Origin: Cristatella mucedo
Lineage: Eukaryota > Bryozoa > Phylactolaemata > Cristatellidae
Assembly: GCA_009760855.2 (NCBI GenBank)
Contig: WPIO01000001.1
Location: 5,138,501-5,202,500, forward strand
Length of the DNA: 64,000 nucleotides
Direction: 5' to 3'
In this document: positions 1-11,028 of the stretch, in pieces
Layout of the letters: each line of letters opens with the position of its first letter
Position numbering within the stretch: position 1 is the first letter of the stretch
Position numbers and translations under genes: made by a program
The notes under the pieces: model-generated
The model's input: the letters and a program-made list of their open reading frames with translations, nothing else
What the model was told of the DNA's origin: nothing
The model's database searches: none

Positions 1-186
1 GGCTAAGCCACGATTTGAGAACTGCTCATATAACCGATTTGTAACATACATACGCAAATTTTGATGGAAATGAAATCGTCAAAATATTGTCATGCAAAGG
101 GAACCACTGGCTCTTGATATGAGAATAATTGAAAGTGTAACGCAATTTAAAACTTAAACACATACACAGACACAGGCATATGTATC

Positions 187-190
<4 letters not shown>

Positions 191-228
<38 letters not shown>
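191..228. repeat. (TA)n microsatellite, copy A
   Basis: Uninterrupted TA dinucleotide run followed by a CTGTGTGACTGTGTGCG stretch. The same locus in copy B (21731-21771) is a few units longer, as expected for microsatellite drift after duplication. Confidence 0.9.
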
Positions 229-231
<3 letters not shown>

Positions 232-960
232 TGTGTGACTGTGTGCGTGTGTGTGCATGTGCGTACTAGTGTTTCACTCGCGTCGAGACAAGACAAAAAT
301 ATTTGCTTCCTAGATGTGCTGTTTCTTCCGTGTCGCAGCAGCTGCTGTGACCTCACTTCAGTTCAGCTACTCCTTAGAATGATCTAGTTCTTCCTGATCC
401 GTATTCAACATCACTTCTTCCATGCCTCCAGCGACTGATACGACTGAATAAAAATCTCATGTAAAAACCTTTGAAGCTCTTATCCATAATCAGAGCTTAT
501 CGTGTGCTCAAAAGTATACCACTTTTTAGTTATGTTAACGGTCGTTAAAGCTCTCGCAGTGAAACACGTTAACTGGCTTCCAGGGGCAGCTGCTTCTGGG
601 TCTTTGCCCGATCCACTAGACTGGGAGACTCATTATAAGACTAGCTGGCAGAGTTGAAAGCCTGGTACGGTCCTTCAAGCAAAGTCTCCTGAGATTTTGA
701 GAGAACGAAGCCATAATAATATCATTACTAACATCAAAAATGCACATCAGAATATGTGAAAAAACCAAGTCATTTTAAGATCTTGTCATTGTTATAAATA
801 CATAATCAATAATATTCTCACATCACTTTTAACTCTTTACCGGCCTAAATACCGACTGATGGAAAATCTAAACACATTACAATAGGCAGCTCTTTAAAGG
901 TTTTAGCAAAGCATTGCATTTACCTTTCATTATTTGCATCGCATAACACGATTTCCTATT

Positions 961-1364
961 ATGTTATGTGCACTCAGTTTTTTGCTATAACCGTTGTAGC
1001 AGAGCCACCATGTCGTTCAGTGCGACAGTTGTCCAGTCCTTGAGTGGTGACGATGGACAGGGGTGCTTGTAGCACTGTGTATGAAGAGCCAGTCTGCTTA
1101 AGAATCTTGGGTGATCAAGGCAGCAGTGGGAGCAGCAGGAGTGGAAACCTATGTAACAGCCTTTTCCTCACCCTAAAATAATTAGTACAAATCAGTATCA
1201 AATTAGTACATCTCGAATAACGATTATCTTCAATTTGCAGCCCCCCCTGCAGTGGGGATGTGGTGGGGGAGAGGGCCCCGAACTGCCTACGCGTTTTTGC
1301 TGTATCCATAGAAAATGACAGTGAGAAATAAGTGGGAATGCTGTTCGTTCAATTATTTGCAAGA
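961..1364. other. Copy-A-specific 0.4-kb segment
   Basis: About 404 bp present in copy A and replaced by about 55 unrelated bp in copy B (22508-22562), with nearly identical sequence on both sides. It contains a C-run/G-run stretch near 1241-1280. No gene or recognisable element is visible. It could be an insertion in A or a deletion plus filler in B. Confidence 0.7.
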
Positions 1365-1675
1365 AGTCGCCTTACAATTTTCCACAAAATGAAAAATATT
1401 TACAAAATTTCCTGACTATTTAACAGGCACTATCGACGATGTTATTTTTAATCTTCCTGAGACCATATGTGCAACAATTGATGATATTTACAAAGATGCA
1501 AGGTCTGTTTTAGCTATAAGGGTTCACTTCGTAGAGTCGTGAAAGTATAATCTTTTACTTTCTATATTCAGTCCAGAGAAAGCCCAGTGGTTTATTGGAT
1601 GAAAAGCACTAGGAAATAGTGCTAAAACCCCGATCCGTAGTATAAAAGTCTCGCAATGATCACTTTCTTTTTCAG

Positions 1676-1770
1676 TTGGTGTGGAGCTCCAGTTCCAGAA
1701 TTGGCTGCGGCGTCAGCACCTGCAAGAATCTCAATGGCCTAAAGTTGTACGCCTGCAACTATGCACCAGC
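1676..1770 (+). CDS. Exon: CAP domain C-terminal segment (module 1)
   Basis: 95-nt exon between a pyrimidine-rich acceptor (CTTTCTTTTTCAG) and a GTAAGT donor, phase 0 in and phase 2 out. It begins with LVW followed by a Ser-rich stretch, then IGCGVSTCK, then YACNYAPA. This is the conserved strand region of CAP domains: VW.....IGCG...C followed by the CNY.P signature that continues as GN in the next exon. The two Cys flanking this region normally pair within CAP domains. The preceding core exon (GHYTQ) should lie left of the window; its paralogue is at 16315-16539. The coding sequence is identical to the exon at 22878-22972. A longer open frame across it in another phase is a shadow. Confidence 0.85.
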
Positions 1771-4700
1771 GTAAGTTTGATCACAAGACTTACCACTTCG
1801 CTTAGCCTGCTGATAAGAACTCAAAAGATGTATTCATCTCTCTCCCTAACTAAGTTAGGGACCAATAATGTAAGAATTATTTATATGAAGCAACATCGCG
1901 AAACTAAATGTGATTGCATGAACTCTGATATATCAAAGAGGTGCCTGTCAATTCTTGTGACGGCTATTAGTTTATAAGGTCAACTAACATGAGTTCATAC
2001 TTTGTGACATCTAGCTATTCTTCGGAAATTATATTAGGAGTTCCTATTTTGTTCTGAAATATAAAAGCTTTAAGAAATTAAGAATCAATAGGGTTAAATG
2101 CTATCAGAACAATGCTTTCAGATTGGTAAGAATTTTGTATTGCAACCTAGAATTTAGCGAATAGTAGAGATTCTAAGATCAAAATTAAGGTGATTATATA
2201 TATATAAATATAAATAGCTTTACATATGCTTTCATATGTAGTAAATTAAGCTTTGCCGTCAATTTTTATTAGTTGGCAATGGCGTGTGTTTCCTTGAGAC
2301 ACTTCATTCGTTTGCCAAACTACATTGATTTTAAATGGGAAAAATTTCTTTCGAATCGTTCGATAGAGCCGTCATCAAAAGCTTAAAGCACGGCTTTTTG
2401 CTAAGCAACTCGAGACGTTCCAAGCGGTCGTATCCATAACACTCTGCACAGAAGGAGAAACATTGAAAAGGCTAGCTCTTCTACAACAGGAAAAATAATA
2501 CTGTATGTAAATGAAACTTAAAACGCTAAATAATTAATTTTTCACAATTTTAATTACAAATCACAATTTTATTATTCAAAACCAATTAAGCACTACTTAA
2601 AACTATTGTCTGATAAACGTAGTAGCCCAGACACGTCTGAGTAGTATTTTGATTGCAATGGTAAATCGAAAACGTCAGTTGATGTCTGACTAGTTCATTT
2701 GCTAATAACTGCTATTTAATTCGACATGTTCGTTAAGGATATCTGGGCTGAAAATTTCAATCCAGCCTTGAATTTGAAGTCCCTTAACCCGCTCTACATT
2801 AATGCAAACTATTTTTGGTTCTCATATGACTTTTCAAACAGAAAAATATGCCTGCTCAAAGTATGCTCTTTTTCATGTAAATTTCCTAAATCCTGAACTT
2901 CGTATCAAGATAAGACTAATATTAGACAGCGCCCCTACATTTGTAAACATTAGATTTAAATGTGTGTCGATTCTCACATAAGGTAGTCTCTGTAATGCCG
3001 ACTTTTCGTAAAAAGAAAAGAAGCTTGTACCTCTTGCATTGACTGCCAGAACTTCTTTCTCAACCGAGTGCGTTTCTTAGCTTCGCAGACTGACTTCATT
3101 ACTATTTTAACACAATGATAATAATGAAATAACAATCTGAAATCGTCCAACCTTGATTTTACTCAATATTGTATATTTAAAACTTAACAAGAAACTGTCT
3201 TGACTTTAATTCCCAATAAATACTATGTTGTTTAGTTGCATAGTTAGTTTCGTCGTGACGGTTAAAGATAATTAGAATTAAAGTTTATTTGTGAAGTGCT
3301 TTTGCTCTGGGATGATTAAGTAATACCACATTTCTCGAAAAATAAGACCAATCATAAAACTATCCTTTCCATGATTTTTCATGACGCTCTTATAACAAGA
3401 ACTAGCCCAAAAAGAAACCCCGGTTAATGGGCAATGATAGTGCACGAAACTAAATAATTCAAGGACTGCCAGTTCAAGAAAAGTATTGACTGCAAAGAAA
3501 ATAAAGTCGTGAAATCAGCTCGGAAACTTTTTAAGGCCTAACCTTACAGAGGTCGTGACTTGGGCGAATAATTCATGGGATTAAATCGCTGACATCTGTT
3601 ACCCACGCACTGCGATCAGACTGCATGGATAAGATGTGCTAATTTAACGAGAGCTCTATTTGTGGGCATGAGACATTGAAGAGAACGGTTCTATGTAAAC
3701 TTGATTCCCAAGAAATTTATGCCTGTTGTATACCTACGGAGATGTATGTCTATGCTGTAGAAGAAAATGGCATGACTGCATTTGAAAAAGTATTATTATT
3801 TTAGGCAAGGTGATAAATGTATATTTTTGAATAGGAATATTGAATAAATGTAGATCGTTGTAAATGAAAACAAAACATCCCCTGTAAACTTGCTGCAATG
3901 CAGAGGTCGGCAAACTCCGGCCTCTATGCCAGATACGGCCTAGCTAGTACTCTAGTTCGGCTTAGATATTTACTATAAGATCAGGCCTAATTGAATTGTC
4001 GAGTTTCTTTTCACTTCATTACTGCTGGTTGCAGCTCAAGCTGTATAGTTCATCCGTGTTTATTTTTAGAACTGATATCAGGCACTTGAATGAAACAGAG
4101 CGCCTGACTGGAGGCGGAGAATAAATGTATACCCCTATAATTGACGTGCATGTTTTCGAGTCTGTTTCGACACTTTGTTCGTCTGGCCACGCCCACTCTA
4201 CCGGCCCAGCACACTGGGCATGGTTTCTCCTGGCCTAGAGTGCTTTCCTGACCTCCTGAAATGGCCTGGCCTACTAGTCCAAAAGGTTTTCTAACCCCTG
4301 CTGTAATGCGTTCTTTAAAGACAAATAACATAACACGAGGTCTTACGTTTGAAATAAATTCAGTAAGAGCCTTGAGATAGTCCAAAATAATTAGTTAGGA
4401 CCCTCGCTTCTCAAAATAAATCTTTTTAAGTAGCCAATTCACTCTGAAAAATGCACCAATTTTGAAGATACCCCAGGGGAGATATTTATAAATTTCATAG
4501 TTTTCAATGACTTCGCCTTGAGCTTGTTTAAGGAGAGCTGAAATTAAGTTCATTGGATAGATGCCATAGCACGACAGTTTGAAAGAATATCGAGACTATC
4601 CAACTAAAAAATTTCTGAAATCACGGTGGATATAGAAAGACACTTAATTCAATAAGGAATTCGCACTGCATTGAAATCAGAAATCAATGACGTTTGGTCT

Positions 4701-4972
4701 CTGTGGAGTGAGGATTTTCAGCCTAGCGAGTAGCTTAACTTGTATACTCTTTGAATGCCGACGTCAGTCTTTTACTCACGATACGTTGGAATTAGGTAGA
4801 AGTATCACCAAATTTATTTGATTAAATTTGATCGTTCATAATTCATCAATTGATGGATTATGAATTACCACATAGGTCTGCATTTCTTTCTTACCACGGT
4901 TGAACAAAAACAACGCTGCAAACGTCTAACATAAACGAATTGTTTATAAAATTCTATTACGTAAATTTTTAG
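1771..4972 (+). other. Intron, no gene seen
   Basis: AT-rich intron of module 1, duplicated at 22973-26212. I see short AT repeats (near 2196-2210) but no exon and no clear mobile element. Open frames such as the minus-strand one at 4050-4385 have no recognisable domain and look fortuitous. Confidence 0.6.
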
Positions 4973-5061
4973 TGGAAACTTTGCGGGAAGTATACAGACC
5001 CCCTACACATCTGGAACTCGTTGTACAGCTTGTCCAAAAAGCTGCAAAAACTCACTGTGTG
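4973..5061 (+). CDS. Exon: end of CAP signature plus Cys-rich hinge (module 1)
   Basis: 89-nt exon, phase 2 in and 1 out, donor GTAAGA. The first residues (GNFAGSIQTPYTSGT) complete the CNYAPAGN signature typical of the CAP2 motif and the loop to the chain end. It then encodes a CxxCxxxCxxxxC cluster (RCTACPKSCKNSLC) resembling the hinge that follows CAP domains in CRISP-type proteins. Identical to 26213-26301. The intron to the next exon is only 87 bp. Confidence 0.87.
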
Positions 5062-5148
5062 GTAAGAACTCATTTTGTGGCCTATATTTTTACAAGTTTG
5101 CCTTTTGAACTCTTGATTGATTTCGCATTAATTGTCAACTAATTTCAG

Positions 5149-5247
5149 ACTGCGGTGGCCTTATTTGCAAGAACGGAGGAACACTTGATATTAATTCTTG
5201 CACTTGCTCGTGTCCGACCCCATTTAAAGGCTTACCAGACTGTAACC
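5149..5247 (+). CDS. Exon: EGF-like domain (module 1)
   Basis: 99-nt symmetric (phase 1-1) exon after the acceptor TAATTTCAG, donor GTAAGT. It encodes 33 residues with six Cys in the pattern C-x4-C-x10-C-x-C-x-C-x9-C, including KNGGT after the second Cys, as in EGF-like domains. Symmetric 1-1 phase is typical of shuffled extracellular modules. Identical to the exon at 26389-26487. Likely a protein-protein interaction module between the CAP hinge and the ShKT domain. Confidence 0.87.
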
Positions 5248-5567
5248 GTAAGTAGCAGCTTATCAATGCCTTCATGCAGTTTTACTGTGAAATATCTAGC
5301 GATAATACGTTGTTGAGTAATCCTGTACAGCAGGTGCATGAATCGGAGTTTTGCTTTGATGTAGCAGTGCTGTAGCATTGCGAATAGCAGACATGCTCAC
5401 AGGATGAAAACTAGGTCATGGTGTATGCATACCTCAGCTTCAAGACTATCTAAGCGAGAGCTTGGTAGTTATTTAGCGACAGCCACCACGTTTTCGCTCT
5501 CGCTCGCAATCTAGGTTCGTTACAGATCACCCATGCTTGTACGGCAATATGACTAGTAAGAATAATG

Positions 5568-6182
5568 CTTTTGACATAGCGCCCCCATAGAACTCAATCT
5601 CTTTCTAAGCACTTTAAATTTGCTGCAAAAGAAGCATGATCAAATGGTTAGTGATAACATGTTCAATGACGAAAAGCGTAATGTGGTTGAAGGGTACAGG
5701 CATATTCTCAACATGTACATATGATTAGTGGTAATATACACAGTGTCGGCATATATAGCTCCAAAAAGACCAATTCACAAGGATCAAGCAAATGCTGCGA
5801 GAAAAAGGTGCATTTTAGGTTATTTTTAAATGTTATAAAGTCAGGGAATGTCGTGCCGTCAGTCGGGCCTGAGGTCGGAGCTTTGAAATCATGAGAACCT
5901 CTCCTAACGATTGAAGGCTAGTTCGAGGAACAGCTGAGCGATTTGAGTCAGAAAAACAGTGGTGCGATGCCTGGGCTGGTTTAGGAGCTGTTCCGATAGA
6001 CAAGCTTAAGCCAGAGAAGGAAGGAACCTGTGAGTGATAAAACCTTTTTATACGGTGCTATATTGGGAGCTAGTACATTTCGGCAAGAATTAGTGTGATG
6101 TGGCACCTGCAACGCTCCCGACAGAGAAGCCTAGCTGCAGAGTCTTCCATGAATTGTACGTGCCTTCTCGCAAAGGTAGGTA
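5568..6182 (-). mobile_element. LINE family A relic, 3' part
   Basis: On the minus strand this matches the 3' end of LINE A at 8891-9961: the hairpin end (AGCGCCCCCATAGAACTCAATCTC), the 3' UTR, then degraded reverse-transcriptase C-terminal coding sequence near 5990-6180. Heavily mutated, no open frame. Also present in copy B at 26808-27422, so it predates the recent duplication. Confidence 0.75.
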
Positions 6183-6189
6183 GGTAGGC

Positions 6190-6770
6190 TACTCATATGA
6201 TACACCAAGCTTTAGGCTGGACGAAGAGACTGCTTTTGTAATGAGCGATGCTTTTCAGCGACCATCACCGTGTGCTCAGAATTCAGGTGTCGTTCTTGAC
6301 AGTGACATACGTTTAGAAATCTTCGTTTAGAAGGCTGCTTCTACAGCTAGCCATCACGTCCGATTCGTATCTATGATTATGAACAATCTTCCGCAGTAAC
6401 ATGCAAACAATTTAACTAGCTCCCTGGTTGTGTCTTGGCTAGATTATTGCAATTCTATTTCGGCTGGGCTACCGAAAAAAGTCACTAGGCTAGTGCAGCT
6501 GTTGATGAGTAAGCCGAAAGGTTTTCTTTTATAAATCCCAGAGGTTTGATGTGTCGCTTCTATGCTGAAAGAGCTTGGATGGCTGCTGGTTGATTACCGG
6601 ATACAGAGTAAAGCTTTTCTTGGTGAAGCCTCGTCTGAGAAAAGTTATTATTCCTTGCACACCAAGTTACTATTGGAAGATGTAGGAGCATTATTAATTA
6701 GGAGCACGCTCAAGCTTTTGAATTACTTTCCTCAATCCGCGCCGTGATAAGACGCAAACAGCCACCTACC
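6190..6770 (+). mobile_element. LINE family B relic, RT C-terminal part
   Basis: Translated in shifting frames, this gives pieces typical of the C-terminal region of CR1/L2-type reverse transcriptases: a GVVLDSD-like segment, WLDYCNS, then LKELGWLLVDYRIQSK (6562-6630). Several frameshifts and stops. The 61-residue open frame at 6562-6747 is part of this relic, not a gene. Copied at about 27430-28010. Confidence 0.75.
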
Positions 6771-7576
6771 CAGTTTTATATGACTGAAATGATTGCAAAG
6801 AGAACCAAAACAACTATTACCAAGATAAAATAATTTAAAAATGACCGCTTGTATCAAGTTATTTAGACCACGTGGTTGCAACGGGAGATATTTTTGTTTA
6901 ATGCAGTTCGTTACATTACTATCTGCTGCATTCCTATTGCATAGCAGAGTGCTGGGATGGCTAGGTCTTGGAGTTCATACGAGTCCAGCTCGTAGATATA
7001 AACGTCATGGAACGTTGGAAACTCTTAGAACTACTGTGAAGTGCTGACTTGATTGGAATCAAATCAACCGTGCAGGAGTTAAGCTAAACACACCAATTAC
7101 CTCTTCACTATTATTATATCGGCAAGATTAATTACACCAGCCTCCGAAAACGCTAGCAGCACCCTATTATGAGAGTGTTATACATTTTTTTAGATTCTAC
7201 TTTAAGTAATTGAGGGAGCTCACTTATTTTGCTCACGAGAAAGCTGGTTTGTAATGTTGATAACCAAAGTACCAGCTTAGTCTTACAGCCACCTAATAGA
7301 TCTAAATTACTTTCTTAGAGCTTTCCAACACGTTCATGAAGAATCAATAAGGAAGTGCCGAAGCACGGTATCAGGTATAGCCGAGCCTGCAATAGCAAGC
7401 AAATATCCTGCTTAGGCAAGTGTGCTGAAAACCACTAGATGTCACTCAGAGTCGCTGCTTTTTAGCGACTTTAGATATTACCATGGACTTGATCGTACGC
7501 TTGTCAGCAATCAAAATGGACAAGAACAAAATTTAAAGGTTTACTTTGGCCGTGTTTGCTTAAGAGACATTTAGTG

Positions 7577-8140
7577 TCACTGTCACGCCTCGATTTCTAG
7601 ATGAGAATGAATGACCTAAGCCACCCTAAAGCAGTCGTGGGATAACAATTTTCTGGTTGTCTAGCCTTTTGAAAGCTTCTAGTGATTGTTTGGCGAGCTT
7701 CTTTTAAGCTCTATATATGAGGTAATGGGTTTAGCATTGCTAAACCAAAAGGTGGAAGATGCAGGCCTCCTCATAAAGGCGATATTCACCCAAGATCGTG
7801 AGGCAAACGCAACAGCAATACCACTGGAAAGCAAAAAATATCTGTAACTAAACTACAGATTTAGTGAAAGTACAGCTGATTTTCAATGCCACTGTATTTT
7901 TTGTACTACTTTCTTTAGAACATCCATGCACTGCAGAGCTTTACAAAGGTACTGCTTATTCCTGCAGTACTAATTCTGCAGAGCACTCTCGTAGGGTTAT
8001 CAGAAAAAAAGTAATTAAGCTACTGCAGCTGTTATGAATATTGCTGTAAAAATTGTTAGCCATTTGCAGAAGTACAGCTATGTGTCTTCTTAACTGAACG
8101 AGCTTCGATCGTATCCGATTAAAAAAGACATTGAGAGCAA
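7577..8140. mobile_element. Copy-A-specific 564-bp insertion with 8-bp target duplication
   Basis: ATTTAGTG is present at 7569-7576 and again at 8141-8148. The paralogous site near 31011 in copy B has a single ATTTAATG with no insert, so this block inserted into copy A. Its interior has no long open frame. A stretch near 7999-8035 resembles a degraded piece of LINE B. Class uncertain. Confidence 0.6.
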
Positions 8141-8263
8141 ATTTAGTGGCGCTTCATGCTCCTTTTCGATGTGCTCAGCCTTGTATAAGCCACTACATCT
8201 GAAGTATGCAGCACCAAATCGTTTATCTACAATTTCCGCCGGGTCTAATACCTTTAATTGCAG

Positions 8264-8392
8264 TGAACTGCACTGGACTGGCGGACGCATCTTACTGCAA
8301 CAAGGCACAGCCATATGGCTTTCCATCAAGTTTCTGCTCTCTGTACTCCAACGTACCACAAGTCTGTCCCTTCATGTGTCAACTGTGCACCG
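8264..8392 (+). CDS. Exon: ShKT domain (module 1)
   Basis: 129-nt symmetric (phase 1-1) exon, acceptor TTTAATTGCAG, donor GTGAGT. It encodes six Cys in the spacing C-x8-C-x12-C-x9-C-x3-C-x2-C with an Asp before the second Cys and a CPFMCQLC ending, matching the ShKT fold (C..D...C...C......CP..C..C). In animals such domains occur in metalloproteases, CRISP-like and other secreted proteins; no toxin activity is implied here. It differs from the copy at 31139-31267 by two synonymous changes only. If the donor is not used, a stop follows after two codons (Glu-Leu). Confidence 0.85.
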
Positions 8393-8884
8393 GTGAGTTG
8401 TGAATTCCCGAAATCTTCTTCCACATGGCGCCTAAGAGCTAAATATAGGCTCTCGAAAATTTTGCGTGGGCTAATCAGAAAGATATGAGCTGACTTGTAA
8501 GCATTTCGTGTGCACTTATAGCAATATCAAACGCATTAAATAAAAATTTGATAAAGGATACACAAAGAAGGATGAATTGACTTCGAGCTTCAGTTTAAAT
8601 GTCTTGCGAGAAAATTTGGTGGTTCCTTAGTTTAATTTTGCATGTCATAATTCCAAGAAATATCTGAATGTCAGTCCATAGAAAATAAAGGAACCGTATA
8701 TAAATCAATTTACACTGTTCTCCCAGCAGATAGATTGATTGGTGGTCTACCGTAATTTTTCAGTGGTATTTCATCAATGCTTTCCTATCAGAATTTCTTT
8801 AACGCTACATTTTTACAGCAATAAATATCTAACGATTTATCTTGAAATTGACTTTTTAACTCATTAAAAACTTTGCTTGGCAGG

Positions 8885-9967
8885 ATTGATAATAATAATA
8901 ATAATATTGCACTTGATAAAGCGCCCTCAGAGAACTTAATCTCTTTCTAGGCGCTTTACATTTGCTGCAAGGTGATATGCAATTGAATAGTAAGTAAAAT
9001 CATGCTTGAAAAACAAACAAAATGAATAATATGGTCAGGGGGGACATGCACAGGGTCAGCATGCAAATGTGGTTAGTGGCAGCATGCACAGTGTCAGCAC
9101 GCATAAGCACATCAAGGACAATTCACAGGGACCCACTAAATGCTGTCCTAAATAGGTGTGTTTTTAAGTTTCTTTTAAATGTGGTCAGGTCAGGGGATGT
9201 TCTGACACAGGTCGGGAGGGAGTTCCAGGCTTTGGGAGCATACAAGCAAAATGCACGGTCTCCAAAGGATTTAAGGTTTGTATGAAGTATTTCTAGACTG
9301 TTGGATTCCGAAAAGCGGGTGGTACGATGCTTGGCCTGATGGGGTAGTATATCTGAAAGATAGGCTGGAGCCATAGAATGAAGAGACCTAAAAGTGAGCG
9401 ACGAAACCTTGAAGTCAATCCATTGCCTCACTGGTAGCCAGTGCAAGTCGGCGAGAAGTGGAATAATGTGGCAACTGCGACGGTCACGACAGACAAGCCT
9501 AGCTGCAGAGTTTTGCACCAGCTGCAATCGCCTGATCGCACATGCTGGTAGGCCAGTAAGCAGTGAGTTACAGACGTCGAGACGGGATGTCATGAATGCA
9601 TGGACCAATTTGGAGGTGGTATCCTTATCTAAACAAGCCCGAATTTTAGCAATGTTATGAAGCTGAAAATAGGCAGATTTGACTGTGGAGCTGATGTGGT
9701 CGTCTAACGAGAGGTCAATTTGGAATATGACACCTAGATTTCGAGCTGATTCAACTGGAGATATGCTGGCAGAGCCAATTTTGAAAGTTAGCCTTTCCAA
9801 TTTCTGAATCACACTGGGTTTGCCCATAACTAGTAAGTTAGTTTTATCATCGTTTAGTTTTAGAAAAGTTGCTGCCATCCATGTGCGGATGTCATCAATG
9901 CATGCAGCAAGTGAGTTGAGAGAATTTGAGGTGCTCTAAGGCTGGGAGGGATCAAAGCAAAATTGAT
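8885..9967 (-). mobile_element. LINE family A, 5'-truncated copy with target duplication
   Basis: Minus-strand element 8891-9961 flanked by ATTGAT at 8885-8890 and 9962-9967. The paralogous copy B site near 31760 is empty. From the element's 3' side it has an (ATT)n tail, a hairpin, a 3' UTR, then RT C-terminal coding sequence. 5' truncation within the RT is usual for target-primed reverse transcription. It is one of the least decayed LINE A copies in the window. Confidence 0.9.
9123..9878 (-). pseudogene. Reverse transcriptase C-terminal ORF of LINE A (truncated)
   Basis: 251-residue open frame inside the LINE at 8891-9961. It starts downstream of the RT catalytic motifs (LKLNDDKTNLLVMG), then has SARNLGVIF near residue 45, VKSAYFQLHNIAKIR, a tract with LDVCNSLL, LQLVQNSAARLVC, HWLPVRQWIDFK and APKAWNSLP. 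These are hallmark blocks of the thumb/C-terminal part of CR1/L2-superfamily RTs. No polymerase YADD box is present because of 5' truncation. Upstream, the same frame is cut by a TAG that is shared with the 37-kb copy. Confidence 0.88.
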
Positions 9968-10139
9968 CTATAAATTTCAAGTTTCACCGAGCGACTAGAT
10001 ATAACAATTTCATTGAGTCTAAAGTAAAAGAAAGATGAAAGAAAGCCTTTTGCAGGACAGCTGCGACATTTATTTTTTCCCTTTAAAAAATAATCTGTCT
10101 TTTCAAAATATTTAATCCAACTTTCGGTCGCTTGTTTGA

Positions 10140-11015
10140 GAATACATCTAATGCATCTTGATTGGCCAGCTTCGTTCGCTCTATTAGTTATGACATCCTA
10201 CTTGACCAATTGTGCACAGTGATAGGCCTGTCAGATGAGACACCGGTATGGTTCAAATGGTACTTGTCTTATCGTTTTTAATCCATATCGTTTGCCGTTC
10301 AAGTCTCATCAAGCAGAGCAGTCACCTGTGAAGATCAACCACAGTCCGCTCTCGTTCATTTTCTGCTCTTGACGTATACTGAGCCTCTAAAGGCAAATGA
10401 TTTAGAACCACCAGATCAGCTATCACTTCCATGGTGAAGATACTCAGCTGTATTTGTCTTATTTTAACCATCGGAATATGCTGAAGCGACCAATTAAACA
10501 CATGCTTGCGATGCAGATATTCGAACCTAGATGTTGGCAAGTTTCCTCAAACTAATAATAAAGATGAGAATACGAAGCTCCTAATCATAGTACACGCGAA
10601 GCCTGCAGCTGGACGAGGAGACCTTGAACATGTAATAGGTGGTGCTGTTGCTATAACGTTTGCATTGGCTCGGAATTTAGCTGTTCTCTTTTATAGCCGA
10701 CTATTTTATTGAAGGTTCATCGAGAAAACTGCCCCTACAGATAGTCATCGCGTCCTATCCCAATGCACGATTTTGAGTTTTCTACCTTGATAGCTTCCAA
10801 AGATCTTACAAGCTCAACGGTTCTGTCTAGGCTGGAGTGATACAATTTCGTTTTGGCTAAGCCAACGAGAAAAACATTCAGCCTCTGCAGCTTTCAATGC
10901 ATGTGGCTGTACAGGTTGTCAAAAAAATCACAGGGAATCGGCCATGCCTCTTCTTTTCTGAAGAAGCTTAGATGGCTCCCAGAAAATTACCGGAAATAAA
11001 AAAAATCCTCTATTC
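10140..11015 (+). mobile_element. LINE family B relic abutting the Thr-rich exon
   Basis: Degraded RT sequence: near 10180 a segment translating to ISYDILLDQ followed by WFKWYLS (the FDTISHdILL..L...G...WF.SYL block), then C-terminal pieces including KKLRWLPENYR near 10960. Paralogous to 31940-33000. It ends close to the acceptor of the Thr-rich exon at 11029, so that splice site sits at or inside the relic's edge. Confidence 0.75.
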
Positions 11016-11028
11016 ACTACACCAACAG

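Larger units (their letters stand above)
1..7400 (+). repeat. Copy A of a recent direct duplication
   Basis: Sequence from position 1 to about 7.4 kb reappears in the same orientation at about 21542-28735 with only scattered substitutions and small indels (roughly 98% identical by eye). It includes the exons at 1676, 4973 and 5149, their introns and old LINE relics. Copy A extends beyond the left edge. The main structural difference is at 961-1364, where copy B has a much shorter unrelated stretch. Confidence 0.93.

Noticed and set aside
1681-1977. 98-residue open frame duplicated at 22883-23179
   Set aside because: It overlaps the real CAP exon in the wrong phase and runs into the intron; the in-phase reading gives the CAP signature.
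4050-4385. Minus-strand 111-residue open frame, also in copy B as 121 residues
   Set aside because: No recognised domain; an indel between copies changes the protein heavily, unlike the conserved exons.
6841-7047. 68-residue open frame conserved in both duplicates
   Set aside because: Conservation is explained by the recent duplication; no domain or splice context.
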